From Acidovorax sp. MR-S7 (GTDB lineage Bacteria > Pseudomonadota > Gammaproteobacteria > Burkholderiales > Burkholderiaceae_C): a stretch of 64,000 nucleotides of DNA. Where the stretch lies: assembly GCF_000400995.2 (NCBI RefSeq), contig NZ_DF238919.1, positions 1 through 64,000 on the forward strand, read 5' to 3'. A program made the translations under genes and the position numbers. A model generated the notes under the pieces. The model did no database searches. It was not told the DNA's origin and saw only the letters and a list, made by a program, of their open reading frames with translations. Positions 54,029-61,576 of this stretch are shown here, one piece after another (position 1 is the first letter of the stretch; each line of letters begins with the position of its first letter).

Positions 54029-54547
54029 TTATTGCGCCGGCACGATCAGCGCCACGCGGCGGTTTTCCTGGCGCGCGGCCTCGCTGGTGCCGGCCACCAG
54101 CGGGCGGCTCGCGCCGTAGCCGCGCACGTCGATGCGCTCGCGCGGGATGCCCGTCTCGGCCAGCACCTGGGCCACCGACTGGGCGCGGCGCAGCGACAGG
54201 CGCTCGTTGTAATCGGACGAGCCCTGGTCGTCGGCATGCCCTTCCACGCGCAGCGCGCGCACGCCCACCTCCACCAGCGCACGGCCCATGCGCGCCAGCA
54301 TCTCGCGGCGCTCGCCGGCCATGGCGTCGGAATTGAAGTCGAACAGCAGCTTGCCGGACATCTGCAGCTCCCAGCCGTCGTCCGTCTGCACGAAGCCCTG
54401 CGCGCGCAGCACCTGCACGCGGCGCTCGGCCGGCGCGTCGGCAGCCGCGGGCGGCGGGCTCTGGCAGGCGCCCAGCGCCAGCGCGGCGGCGCACAGCCAC
54501 AGCAGGCGCAGGAAGAACCGGGTGGGGGTTGCCATCGTCGTCGTCAT
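54029..54547 (-). CDS. yfiB: OmpA-family lipoprotein YfiB
   Basis: This 172-residue outer-membrane lipoprotein has a lipobox LALGAC (Cys near residue 27) and an OmpA peptidoglycan-binding domain with LLFDFNSDAM, VEGHADDQGSSDYNERLSLRRAQSV and the RIDVRGYGASRPLV end. In the Yfi system YfiB draws YfiR away from YfiN under envelope stress, raising c-di-GMP. A GGAGGAAA ribosome-binding sequence precedes the ATG at 54547, which overlaps the yfiN stop by four bases. Confidence 0.88.
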   Translation of the reverse strand: MTTTMATPTRFFLRLLWLCAAALALGACQSPPPAAADAPAERRVQVLRAQGFVQTDDGWELQMSGKLLFDFNSDAMAGERREMLARMGRALVEVGVRALRVEGHADDQGSSDYNERLSLRRAQSVAQVLAETGIPRERIDVRGYGASRPLVAGTSEAARQENRRVALIVPAQ

Positions 54548-55818
54548 CTCTGTGTTTCCTCCGTATCCGTATCCGTATCCGTCATCCGCCGGCCCCGGCG
54601 GGCCTTCACTTCGTACATCGCGGCATCGGCGCTGCGCAGCAGCGACTCCATGTCGCCGCCCTGCTGCGGGAACACGGCCACGCCTGCGCTCACCGCCGGC
54701 TGCAGCACGCTGCCGCCCTCCAGCACCAGCGGCGCACGCATGGCGGCCGCCACGCGCTCGGCCAGCGCCGCCGCCTCGGCCTGTGCGGCCGGGGGCGCCA
54801 TGACCACCGCGAACTCGTCGCCGCCCAGGCGCGCGACCACGTCGCCCGCGCGCCCGTCCACGTGCACTTGGGCCTGCAGGCGGCGCGCCACCTCGATCAG
54901 CAGCGCGTCGCCCGCGGCGTGGCCGTGGGTGTCGTTGACCTGCTTGAAGCGGTCGCAGTCGATGAACAGCAGCGCCATGGGCTGGCCGGTGGCGCGCGCC
55001 TGCGCGATGGCCGCCTGCAGCTGCTGCTCGAAGCTGGCGCGGTTGGGCAAGCCGGTCAGGCTGTCGTGCAGCGCGCGCTGCTGCAGTTCGGCGTTCTTCT
55101 GCCGCAGCAGCGCCTCGCGGTCTTCCAGCTCGCCCAGCAGGGCGTTGAAGTCGTCGCCCAGCTCGCGCAGTTCGTCCAGCCGCGCAGGCGGCACGCGCAG
55201 GCCCGTGGCGCGCTCGCGCCGCACCGCGCGCGCCACGTGGGCGAGCGCCTGCAGCGGCGTGACCATGTCGCGCAGCATGCGCCGCGCGAGCAGCAGGCCC
55301 ACCGCGCCGCTGACGGCCGTGCAGGCCAGCAGCGCCGCCAGGCCGGTGAGCACGAAGTTCAAGAGCGCCTGGCCGTCGCCGCGCAGCTCCACCGAGCCCA
55401 CGGGCACGCCCTCGTAGCGGATGGGCGCCATCGCCGGGGCCAGCAGCGCCAGCCGCGCCAGCGCCTGCCCCGTGCGCGCGCGCAGGCCGGGCGCAGCGCC
55501 CTGCCACTGCGCGAACACCGCTCCCTGCGCGTCGCGCACCACGGCGCGGGCCACGCCCTCGTGCGCGAGCATGTGCGCCAGGGTCTGGCCGGCATCTTCG
55601 GCGTCCTTGAAGACCACCGCCGCCTCGACCGTGTAGGCGACGGAGCGCGCCATGAGCTGCAGGTTGCTCTCCAGGTTCACACGCAGCGCCACCAGCCCCG
55701 CCAGCAGCAGCAGCGAGCCGGCCAGCGCCATCGCCATCAGCGCCATGCCCAGGTGCGCGCGGCGCACCACGCCGCGCAAGGAGGAGGGCCTGCCCGCCGC
55801 CCCGTGCCGCTGGCCCAT
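54544..55818 (-). CDS. yfiN: YfiN-type diguanylate cyclase
   Basis: This 424-residue inner-membrane enzyme makes cyclic di-GMP. It has membrane segments at about 24-46 and 155-178, with a periplasmic sensor domain between them, then a HAMP-like linker and the GGDEF domain. The active site GGDEF is at 332-336, and an inhibitory I-site RxxD is at 323-326 with the standard five-residue spacing. The C-terminal TDTDTDTEE is encoded by a hexanucleotide tandem repeat. It is coupled to yfiR (TGATG) and to yfiB (ATGA). Confidence 0.93.
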   Translation of the reverse strand: MGQRHGAAGRPSSLRGVVRRAHLGMALMAMALAGSLLLLAGLVALRVNLESNLQLMARSVAYTVEAAVVFKDAEDAGQTLAHMLAHEGVARAVVRDAQGAVFAQWQGAAPGLRARTGQALARLALLAPAMAPIRYEGVPVGSVELRGDGQALLNFVLTGLAALLACTAVSGAVGLLLARRMLRDMVTPLQALAHVARAVRRERATGLRVPPARLDELRELGDDFNALLGELEDREALLRQKNAELQQRALHDSLTGLPNRASFEQQLQAAIAQARATGQPMALLFIDCDRFKQVNDTHGHAAGDALLIEVARRLQAQVHVDGRAGDVVARLGGDEFAVVMAPPAAQAEAAALAERVAAAMRAPLVLEGGSVLQPAVSAGVAVFPQQGGDMESLLRSADAAMYEVKARRGRRMTDTDTDTEETQR

Positions 55819-56402
55819 CAGGGAGCGCCCTTGCGCCGCGCGAGCTGCAGCACGCGCGGATTCACGCGCACGCCGCTGCGCGCCACGGAGTCGAGGTTGG
55901 TCTCGAAGGCCACGCCGTTCTCGCGCACGTCCAGGCAGAACATGCAGCCGATCAGGCACAGCTCCTGCCGCTCGCTGATGGACAGCAGCGGCTGCGATTC
56001 GAGCCGCGCACGCAATTGGCGCCAGGCGGCGTCGTCCAGCATGCCGGCATAGACGCCGTCGCACTGCGAGAGCAGCCCGGCGTCGTCCAGCCGCATGCGG
56101 CGCACCTGCACGCGGCGCTCGCCCGGGAGCACGCCGCCCTTGAGCAGTTCGTCCGCGTATTCGGTGGGGCCGACGACGCACAGCCGCACCGTCTGCGGCG
56201 CGGAGGGCCAGCGCGTGTAGCCCAGGATGCCGAGCACCGTCTTGGCGGCCGCCTGCGACTTGTCGTCGGTGACGATCTCCTGCGCGCGCGCCGCGCCCAC
56301 GGCCAGCCACAGCGCACACAGCGCCGCCAGGGCATGCATGAAGAGGGGGGACATCGCCACGCTGCGGCCTTTCGAAACAGGAGGAAACAGTGTAGCGGCC
56401 AT
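55818..56402 (-). CDS. yfiR: Periplasmic YfiR repressor of diguanylate cyclase
   Basis: This is a protein of about 194 residues with a signal peptide ending at VGAARA. It has the YfiR/DUF4154 core (AAKTVLGILGYTRWPSAPQTVRLCVVGPTEYADELL, VYAGMLDDAAWRQL, LLSISERQELCLIGCMFCLDV). Several Cys residues, including Cys-x3-Cys-x2-Cys, are placed as in YfiR, where disulfides matter for folding. YfiR binds YfiN in the periplasm and keeps it off. The ATG at 56402 is one base after the pbpC stop; an ATG at 56354 would shorten the signal peptide. Confidence 0.88.
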   Translation of the reverse strand: MAATLFPPVSKGRSVAMSPLFMHALAALCALWLAVGAARAQEIVTDDKSQAAAKTVLGILGYTRWPSAPQTVRLCVVGPTEYADELLKGGVLPGERRVQVRRMRLDDAGLLSQCDGVYAGMLDDAAWRQLRARLESQPLLSISERQELCLIGCMFCLDVRENGVAFETNLDSVARSGVRVNPRVLQLARRKGAP

Positions 56403-56403
56403 G

Positions 56404-58629
56404 CTACTCACGAGCGCGCACGCCGGCGCCGCGCACCTCGATCTGGATCCGGTCCAGCACCTGGCCGCGCGCGTCCGTCAGCTCCACGCGGTGGCGGCCG
56501 GGCCAGGGCAGCCAGGCCCATTGGGCGCCCTGTCCCACGGTTTTGCCGTCGATGCGCCAGCGCACCGCGGCGCTGTCGGCCTCGAAGCGCAGGCGCTGGC
56601 GCGCGGGCGGGATGTCGGGGTCCAGGGCGACGATGGTGCCCGGCGCGGGCGCGAGGATGCGCGCGGAAGGTTGAAGGTCTTTTTGGCCTCCAGCGCTTTC
56701 CTGGCGAGCGCTGGAAGCTCCCTTATCCATAGCAAAAAGCGACTGCTGCGTGCCGCGCAGAAACCATTCGTCGCGCGCGCTCTCCAGCCAGCCGCCATCG
56801 GGCGCAGAGCCGTAGCGCACGGGCTGCCGCACCACGTCCTGCGGTGGCGACGGCGCGCGGCTGGGCGTGGTGCGGTGCAGCCAGCCCATCACGTCGGCCC
56901 AGATGGGCGCCGCGCCGCTGGTGCCGCTCACGTCGTGCATGGCGGCGCCGCCGGCATTGCCCACCCACACGCCCACGGTGTAGCGCTGCGACCAGCCCAC
57001 GGCCCAGTTGTCGCGCATGTCCTTGCTGGTGCCGGTCTTCACGGCCGTCCAGAGGCGCGTGGCGAGCACGCTGTCGGTGCCGAAGGTGCGCACGCGGGCG
57101 TTGGCGTCCGAGAGGATGTCGCCCACGATGAAGGCCGCGCCCGCATCCAGCGCGCGCGTGCGCTGCGGGCGCGGCGTGGCGGCGAAGGCCACGGGGCTGG
57201 CCTTGCCGCCGTTGGCGAGCGCGCGGTAGGCGTTGGTGAGGTGCAGCAGCGGCACCTCGGCACTTCCCAGCGCGAGGCTGTAGCCGTAGTAGCCGCCCGA
57301 CTCCTGCAGCGGCATGCCTAGGCGCTGCAGCTGCGCGAAGAACGCATCGGGCGACACCATGACCAGCGTGCGCACCGCCGGCACGTTGAGCGAGGCGGCG
57401 AGCGCCGTGCGCACCGACACCCAGCCCTTGAACTGCCGGTCGTAGTTCTGCGGGATGTAGAGGCCGCCTGCCGTGCTGATCTGCGCGGGCGAATCCTCGA
57501 TGAGCGAAGCGGCGGTCAGGCGCCGCTCGGCGATCGCCTGCGCGTAGAGAAAGGGTTTGAGCGTGGAGCCTGGCTGGCGCGCGGCGAGCACGCCGTCCAC
57601 CTCGGCCGCCTGGCTCAATGCGCCGGAGGAGCCGACCCAGGCCAGCACCTCGCCCGTGGCGTTGTCCAGCACCACCAGCGCGCCGTCCTCCACGTTGCGC
57701 CCGCGCAGCTCGCGCAAGTGGCGCGTGAGTGTCTCCATCGCCACGCGCTGCAGCGGCGCGCTGACGGTGGAGCGCACGCGCTCGCCGGCTTCGGCCCGGC
57801 GCAGCAATTGGCGCGCGAAGTGCGGCGCGATGCCCTCGCTGGCGTCGAACGCGCGGCGCTGCAAGGCGGCGGTGGTGAAAAGGTCGAGCGCATCGCAGTC
57901 CGCCTGCTTGCGCATCTCGCGCAGCACGCCGCAGGCGCGCCGCGCCACCAGCGCAGGCCGGGCATTGGGCGCACGCACCAGCGCGGCGGCGACGGCCGCC
58001 TCGCGCTCGTCGAGCCCGTGCGCGGCCTTGCCGAACAGCGTGCGCGCGAGCGCGTCGATGCCCACGATCTCGCCACGGAACGGCACGAGGTTCAGGTACG
58101 CCTCCAGGATCTGGTCCTTGCGCCAGCGCCGGTCGAGCACCTGCGCGGCCACGGCCTGGCCGAGCTTCTGCGTGACCGTGCGCCCGCCCGGCCCCTGGCG
58201 CCAGTCGCCATCGAGCAAGCCCGCGAGCTGCATGGTGAGCGTGCTCGCGCCGCGCGTGCGCTGGTTCCACAGGTTGCCCCAGGCGGCGGCGGAGACGGCG
58301 GCCCAGTCCACCCCGCTGTGCTCGTAAAAGCGCTTGTCCTCGCTCAGTACCAGGGCCGTGCGCAGCGCGGGCGACACGGCGGCCAGCGGCTGCCACTGGC
58401 CCCGGCGCACCGTGGCGTCGGTGCGCAGGCGCTGGATCACCTCGCCCTCGCGCGAGAGCACCAGCGTCTCGGACGGGCGGAAGTCGGCGCGCACCTCGTC
58501 GAACGTGGGCAGCGCGTGCGCCCACGCGGCCGCCAGGGCCAGCCAGACGGCGGCGAGCGCACGGCGCATCGACGCCCGGCGTATCGACGCGCGACGTATC
58601 GACGCCCGACGCATCAGAGTCCGGCGCAT
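56404..58629 (-). CDS. pbpC: Penicillin-binding protein 1C
   Basis: This 741-residue bifunctional peptidoglycan synthase has a GT51 transglycosylase domain (SEDKRFYEH 96-104, RGASTLTMQLAGLL). Its transpeptidase domain carries Ser355-x2-Lys358 (GSTLKPF), Ser-x-Asn in AASLNVPAV and KTGTSKDMRDNW. A C-terminal BiPBP_C domain follows. The first 25 residues are a tandem pentapeptide repeat ([M/I]RRAS/TL) from 15-base DNA repeats, so several ATGs compete; 58629 overlaps the preceding stop (TGATG). Residues 631-650 are encoded by a dispersed repeat copy. It lies directly upstream of yfiR. Confidence 0.94.
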   Translation of the reverse strand: MRRTLMRRASIRRASIRRASMRRALAAVWLALAAAWAHALPTFDEVRADFRPSETLVLSREGEVIQRLRTDATVRRGQWQPLAAVSPALRTALVLSEDKRFYEHSGVDWAAVSAAAWGNLWNQRTRGASTLTMQLAGLLDGDWRQGPGGRTVTQKLGQAVAAQVLDRRWRKDQILEAYLNLVPFRGEIVGIDALARTLFGKAAHGLDEREAAVAAALVRAPNARPALVARRACGVLREMRKQADCDALDLFTTAALQRRAFDASEGIAPHFARQLLRRAEAGERVRSTVSAPLQRVAMETLTRHLRELRGRNVEDGALVVLDNATGEVLAWVGSSGALSQAAEVDGVLAARQPGSTLKPFLYAQAIAERRLTAASLIEDSPAQISTAGGLYIPQNYDRQFKGWVSVRTALAASLNVPAVRTLVMVSPDAFFAQLQRLGMPLQESGGYYGYSLALGSAEVPLLHLTNAYRALANGGKASPVAFAATPRPQRTRALDAGAAFIVGDILSDANARVRTFGTDSVLATRLWTAVKTGTSKDMRDNWAVGWSQRYTVGVWVGNAGGAAMHDVSGTSGAAPIWADVMGWLHRTTPSRAPSPPQDVVRQPVRYGSAPDGGWLESARDEWFLRGTQQSLFAMDKGASSARQESAGGQKDLQPSARILAPAPGTIVALDPDIPPARQRLRFEADSAAVRWRIDGKTVGQGAQWAWLPWPGRHRVELTDARGQVLDRIQIEVRGAGVRARE
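56680..56737 (-). repeat. Dispersed AGCT-repeat inside pbpC
   Basis: TTTTTGGCCTCCAGCGCTTT, then GCGAGCGCTGGAAGCTCCC and TTATCCATAGC. It is translated as PBP1C residues 631-650, in the linker before the C-terminal domain. Confidence 0.65.
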
Positions 58630-58644
58630 CAGAGTCCGGCGCGC
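58555..58644 (-). repeat. Six tandem 15-base units spanning the pbpC start
   Basis: Units read on the minus strand as ARRTL, MRRTL, MRRAS, IRRAS, IRRAS and MRRAL. The first unit lies in the end of the preceding gene. Differences between units are mostly single bases. Confidence 0.85.
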
Positions 58645-59501
58645 AAGCAGGCCGCGTCGCACCAGCGCTGCGCCACGGCGGGCGTGGTGGCGCATACCGC
58701 GTCGTGCGTGGCCGTGGTCACGGCGCGCTCCAGCAGCTGGATATCGGCCTCGTGCTGGCGTGCCACGTGCGGATCCTCGAAGAAGATCGCACGGTGGCAA
58801 CGCCGCTCCAGCACCAGGTCGGCGATCTGCGCGTCGCCGCCCAGCGGACCGCTGTTGAAGCGCTGCACCCAGGGCACGTCCGCGGGCCAGCCCCGGCTCC
58901 ATGCCATCTCGTTGAGGCGCTGGCCCGTGGTGCCCGTGCCCACGCGGCGGCCGAAGCGCGAGAGCAGGTCGAAGTTGCGCGCGGCGAAGTCGAGCATGGC
59001 GCTCTTCATCGCGTCGTGGGCGATCAGCGCGAGCGTCTGCGCGCCGTAGTCGTGAAAGCGGTCGGCGTTGCGGTCGGGTGGCAGGCCGGCGTGGATGCGC
59101 TCCATCTCCACCCAGTCGCGCGCGCTCGCCACGGTGGAAAGGAACGGCTTGCCGTGGATCACGCACTGGCGCTTGAGCGCCAGCGCCTCGGGGAAGATGG
59201 ACGACGGGTCCACCGGGTCGATGAGGTAGATCGCGCCATCCAGCGTGCGCCCCGGCTCGGGCATGCCCACCACCTCGGCCACGAGCTTCATGAGCCCGCC
59301 GTCACGCCCGTAGGGGTAGCGCACCAGCGGCGCGTAGCCGCGCAGCATGCCGGCGGCGGCGATCGCATCGTGCGTGCGGCCCACGGCGTGCAGGCCCATG
59401 TTCAGTTCGCGGATGCCCGCCTCGCAGGCGCGCAGGAAAGCGAACAGCGCGGCGTCTTCGGTGTGGTGGTGCAGGCGGTTGGCGGCGAGGCCGATGAGCA
59501 T
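58629..59501 (-). CDS. Tandem-domain methylglyoxal synthase-like protein
   Basis: This 290-residue protein contains two MGS-like domains, about twice the length of Escherichia coli MgsA (152 residues). The second (about 155-285) is close to MgsA: LALIAHDAMKSAML (His162, Asp163), VGTGTTGQRL, SGPLGGDAQIADLV with catalytic Asp223, and IFFEDPH. The first (about 1-130) keeps VGRTHD, GRDGG with Asp67 and YLIDPVDPSS, but has Ala-Asn in place of His-Asp. MGS converts dihydroxyacetone phosphate to methylglyoxal. The stop overlaps the pbpC start. An FNR-type box lies upstream. Confidence 0.82.
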   Translation of the reverse strand: MLIGLAANRLHHHTEDAALFAFLRACEAGIRELNMGLHAVGRTHDAIAAAGMLRGYAPLVRYPYGRDGGLMKLVAEVVGMPEPGRTLDGAIYLIDPVDPSSIFPEALALKRQCVIHGKPFLSTVASARDWVEMERIHAGLPPDRNADRFHDYGAQTLALIAHDAMKSAMLDFAARNFDLLSRFGRRVGTGTTGQRLNEMAWSRGWPADVPWVQRFNSGPLGGDAQIADLVLERRCHRAIFFEDPHVARQHEADIQLLERAVTTATHDAVCATTPAVAQRWCDAACLRAGL

Positions 59502-59564
59502 GGCGTGGCGTCTTTCGTTGGAAAACCCCGGAATCGTAAGCGCCGTGGAGCGGCCCCGGGGGAT

Positions 59565-59578
59565 TTGATGCACATCAA
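59565..59578. promoter_or_regulatory. Perfect FNR/Anr box
   Basis: TTGATGCACATCAA has both TTGAT and ATCAA half sites with four bases between. It lies 64 bases upstream of the methylglyoxal-synthase-like start and 45 bases upstream of the divergent DUF3079 gene, so it could serve either promoter under low oxygen. Confidence 0.65.
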
Positions 59579-59622
59579 AACCCCACTCGCAGCGGGTCAC
59601 CAGACTGCATGCACCCACCGCC

Positions 59623-59841
59623 ATGAGCCACAAGAAGTTCCCCATCCATCCCGCGCGGCCCGAGCTGATCTGCTGGGGCTGCGACCGCTACTGCGCGGCG
59701 GATGCGATGGCCTGCGGCAACGGGTCAGACCGCACGCAGCATCCGTCGGAGCTGTTCGGGCCGGACTGGGCCGAGTGGGAGCCTCCCGTGGAGCAGCGCC
59801 GGGACCCGCCGCCTCACCCCAGCGACAAGAGCACGGGCTGA
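59623..59841 (+). CDS. DUF3079 small protein
   Basis: This 72-residue protein starts MSHKKFPIHPARPELICWGC and continues DRYCAADAMACGNGSDRTQHP, the DUF3079 pattern. Three conserved Cys positions (WGCDRYC, AMACGNG) suggest metal binding. Function is unknown. It is divergent from the methylglyoxal-synthase-like operon across the FNR-type box. Its last 28 bases overlap the end of the convergent EEP-family gene. Confidence 0.88.
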   Translation: MSHKKFPIHPARPELICWGCDRYCAADAMACGNGSDRTQHPSELFGPDWAEWEPPVEQRRDPPPHPSDKSTG

Positions 59842-60689
59842 TGGTCCGACGCCTGCGTCTGCACGTCCACATCCATCGCGCGCACGCGGCCCTTGAGCGA
59901 ATCGCTGACCCAGACGAAGTCGCAGACCACCGGCTCGGGCGCGTAGGTGCGGTCGAACAGGCAGAACGTGGGCGGTTGCGGCTCGGCGGGGTGCAGCAGG
60001 CGCCAGGCGTCGTGCAGCGGCGGTGTGCCGGGTTGCGCCCAGCCGGCGGCCTCAAAGGGCGAGAGGGGCGCGGCGATGGCGGCGTATTCGGGCTCGTGCG
60101 CCTGCAGGTTGAAGTCGCCGCAGAGCACGGCATGCGGCGTGTGCGGCTTGGCCTGGAAGGGCGAGCCGTCGCGCGCGTCCTGCGGCGGGCGCGCGGCCTG
60201 GGCGGCGGCCTCCAGGTGCAGGGCGCGCAGCGCGAGGGCCTGGGCCATGCGCTGGGGCTTGGAGAAGTATTCGAGGTGCGTGGTCATCACGCGCACCGGG
60301 TCCAGCGCCGCATCGTGCACCGTGAGCACGCTGCACATGCGCGGCATGCTGCGCACGCCCGCGTCGTGCGGGTACGGCAGCGGGTGGTGGCGCAGTTGCA
60401 GCACGGGCAGGCGCGTGGCGATGAGGTTGCCGAAGCGCTGGCGGCCCGCATCCGTCCATTCATCCACGGCCGCGCCGAAGAAGACCTGCCAGCCGGGCGG
60501 CAGCAGCGCGCGCACCTGGGCGAGCTGGTCGCCGGGTGCGCCCGCGAGGCCGGGGTAGTTGACGGCGATTTCCTGCAGGCAGAGCACGTCCACGTCGCCC
60601 ATGCCGAGCGCATGGCGCACGATGCGCGCCGCGTCCACGCGGCCGTCGAGGCCGCGGCACCATTGGGTGTTCCAGGTGACGATCTGCAT
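59814..60689 (-). CDS. Endonuclease/exonuclease/phosphatase family protein
   Basis: This 291-residue metal-dependent hydrolase has the EEP fold. It starts MQIVTWNTQWCRG, then VDVLCLQEI (metal Glu), MTTHLEYFS, CGDFNL and a C-terminal ASDHQPVLLSL with the catalytic Asp-His. Members cut DNA, RNA or phosphoinositides, or remove phosphate from other substrates; this one cannot be placed further. It is separated from the ABC transporter genes by a dispersed repeat. Confidence 0.9.
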   Translation of the reverse strand: MQIVTWNTQWCRGLDGRVDAARIVRHALGMGDVDVLCLQEIAVNYPGLAGAPGDQLAQVRALLPPGWQVFFGAAVDEWTDAGRQRFGNLIATRLPVLQLRHHPLPYPHDAGVRSMPRMCSVLTVHDAALDPVRVMTTHLEYFSKPQRMAQALALRALHLEAAAQAARPPQDARDGSPFQAKPHTPHAVLCGDFNLQAHEPEYAAIAAPLSPFEAAGWAQPGTPPLHDAWRLLHPAEPQPPTFCLFDRTYAPEPVVCDFVWVSDSLKGRVRAMDVDVQTQASDHQPVLLSLG

Positions 60690-60699
60690 GCTGCAATCT

Positions 60700-60748
60700 C
60701 AAAAATGATAGCTGCTCGCGCTTGATGGACAAGCGCTGGAGGCCATTT
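60700..60748 (+). repeat. Dispersed AGCT-repeat (after ABC permease)
   Basis: AAAAATGATAGCTGCTCGCGC, then TTGATGGACAAGCGCTGGAGG and CCATTTTT. This is the copy closest to a family consensus. It abuts the stop codon of the permease gene. Confidence 0.85.
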
Positions 60749-61576
60749 TTACTTGATCCCCGCGCGCATGAAACTCTGCACGAACTGGCGCTGGAACAGG
60801 ATGAAGCCGATGAGCAAGGGCGCGGTGGACATGAGCGTGGCGGCGGTGATGATCGACCATTCCACGCCCTGCTCCACGGACGAGAACACCTGCAGCCCCA
60901 CGGTGAGCGGGCGCGATTCGACGCTGTTGGTGATGATGAGCGGCCACAGGAAGTTGTTCCAGTGGAAGCTGACCGACACCAGAGCGAACGCGGTGTAGAC
61001 GGGCCGCGCGAGCGGCACGTAGACGCGCCAGAGCACCTGCAGCGCGCTCGCGCCTTCCACGCGCGCGGCTTCGTCGAGTTCCTTGGGAATGCCCATGAAA
61101 GTCTGGCGCAGCAGGAAGATGGCGAAGGCCGAGGCGAAGTACGGCAGGCCGATGGCGGTGAGCGTGTCCACGAGGCCCAGGCGGCCCATGGTCTTGTAGT
61201 TCTCGACCAGCAGGATGTCCGGCATGATCATGAGCTGCACCAGCACCAGCGCGAAGGCCACGTTCTTGCCGCGGAACTCGTAGCGCGCGAACGCATAGGC
61301 GGCGAGCGTGGAGAGCACGAGCTGCGCGGCCAGGATGATGGCGACGAGCAGCACGGTGTTGAGGAAGTAGCGCGCGAACGGCGCGGCCTCCCAGGCGTGG
61401 CGGAAGTTGTCGAGCGTCCACGGCGCGTCGAGCGCGAAGCGCGTGGCGTATTCGGCGGGGTGGAAGGCCGTCCACACCGCGTAGGCCAGCGGCAGGATCC
61501 ACAGCACCGCCAGCACCCATGCGGCCAGGGTGTCGAGCCACGTGGCGCCGTAGATGGTGTTCGCACGCGCCTTCAT
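60749..61576 (-). CDS. Carbohydrate ABC transporter permease (MalG/UgpE type)
   Basis: This 275-residue inner-membrane permease has six hydrophobic segments and the EAA loop near 170-190 (GIPKELDEAARVEGASALQVLWRV) that docks on the ATPase. It is the second permease of a CUT1-type importer. Its start overlaps the stop of the first permease gene by four bases. The nearest well-known system by layout is the glycerol-3-phosphate importer UgpABCE, but the substrate is not proven. Confidence 0.92.
   Translation of the reverse strand: MKARANTIYGATWLDTLAAWVLAVLWILPLAYAVWTAFHPAEYATRFALDAPWTLDNFRHAWEAAPFARYFLNTVLLVAIILAAQLVLSTLAAYAFARYEFRGKNVAFALVLVQLMIMPDILLVENYKTMGRLGLVDTLTAIGLPYFASAFAIFLLRQTFMGIPKELDEAARVEGASALQVLWRVYVPLARPVYTAFALVSVSFHWNNFLWPLIITNSVESRPLTVGLQVFSSVEQGVEWSIITAATLMSTAPLLIGFILFQRQFVQSFMRAGIK

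Noticed and set aside
53990-54030. Plus-strand hairpin GGGCCG/CGGCCC followed by seven T residues
   Set aside because: It has terminator form only on the plus strand, where no gene precedes it closely. It may be chance or may stop antisense transcription, which cannot be judged here.
54029-55507. Apparent fusion of a long Arg/Ala-rich segment to YfiB
   Set aside because: The upstream part is a shadow of yfiN. The lipoprotein has its own ribosome-binding sequence and lipobox.
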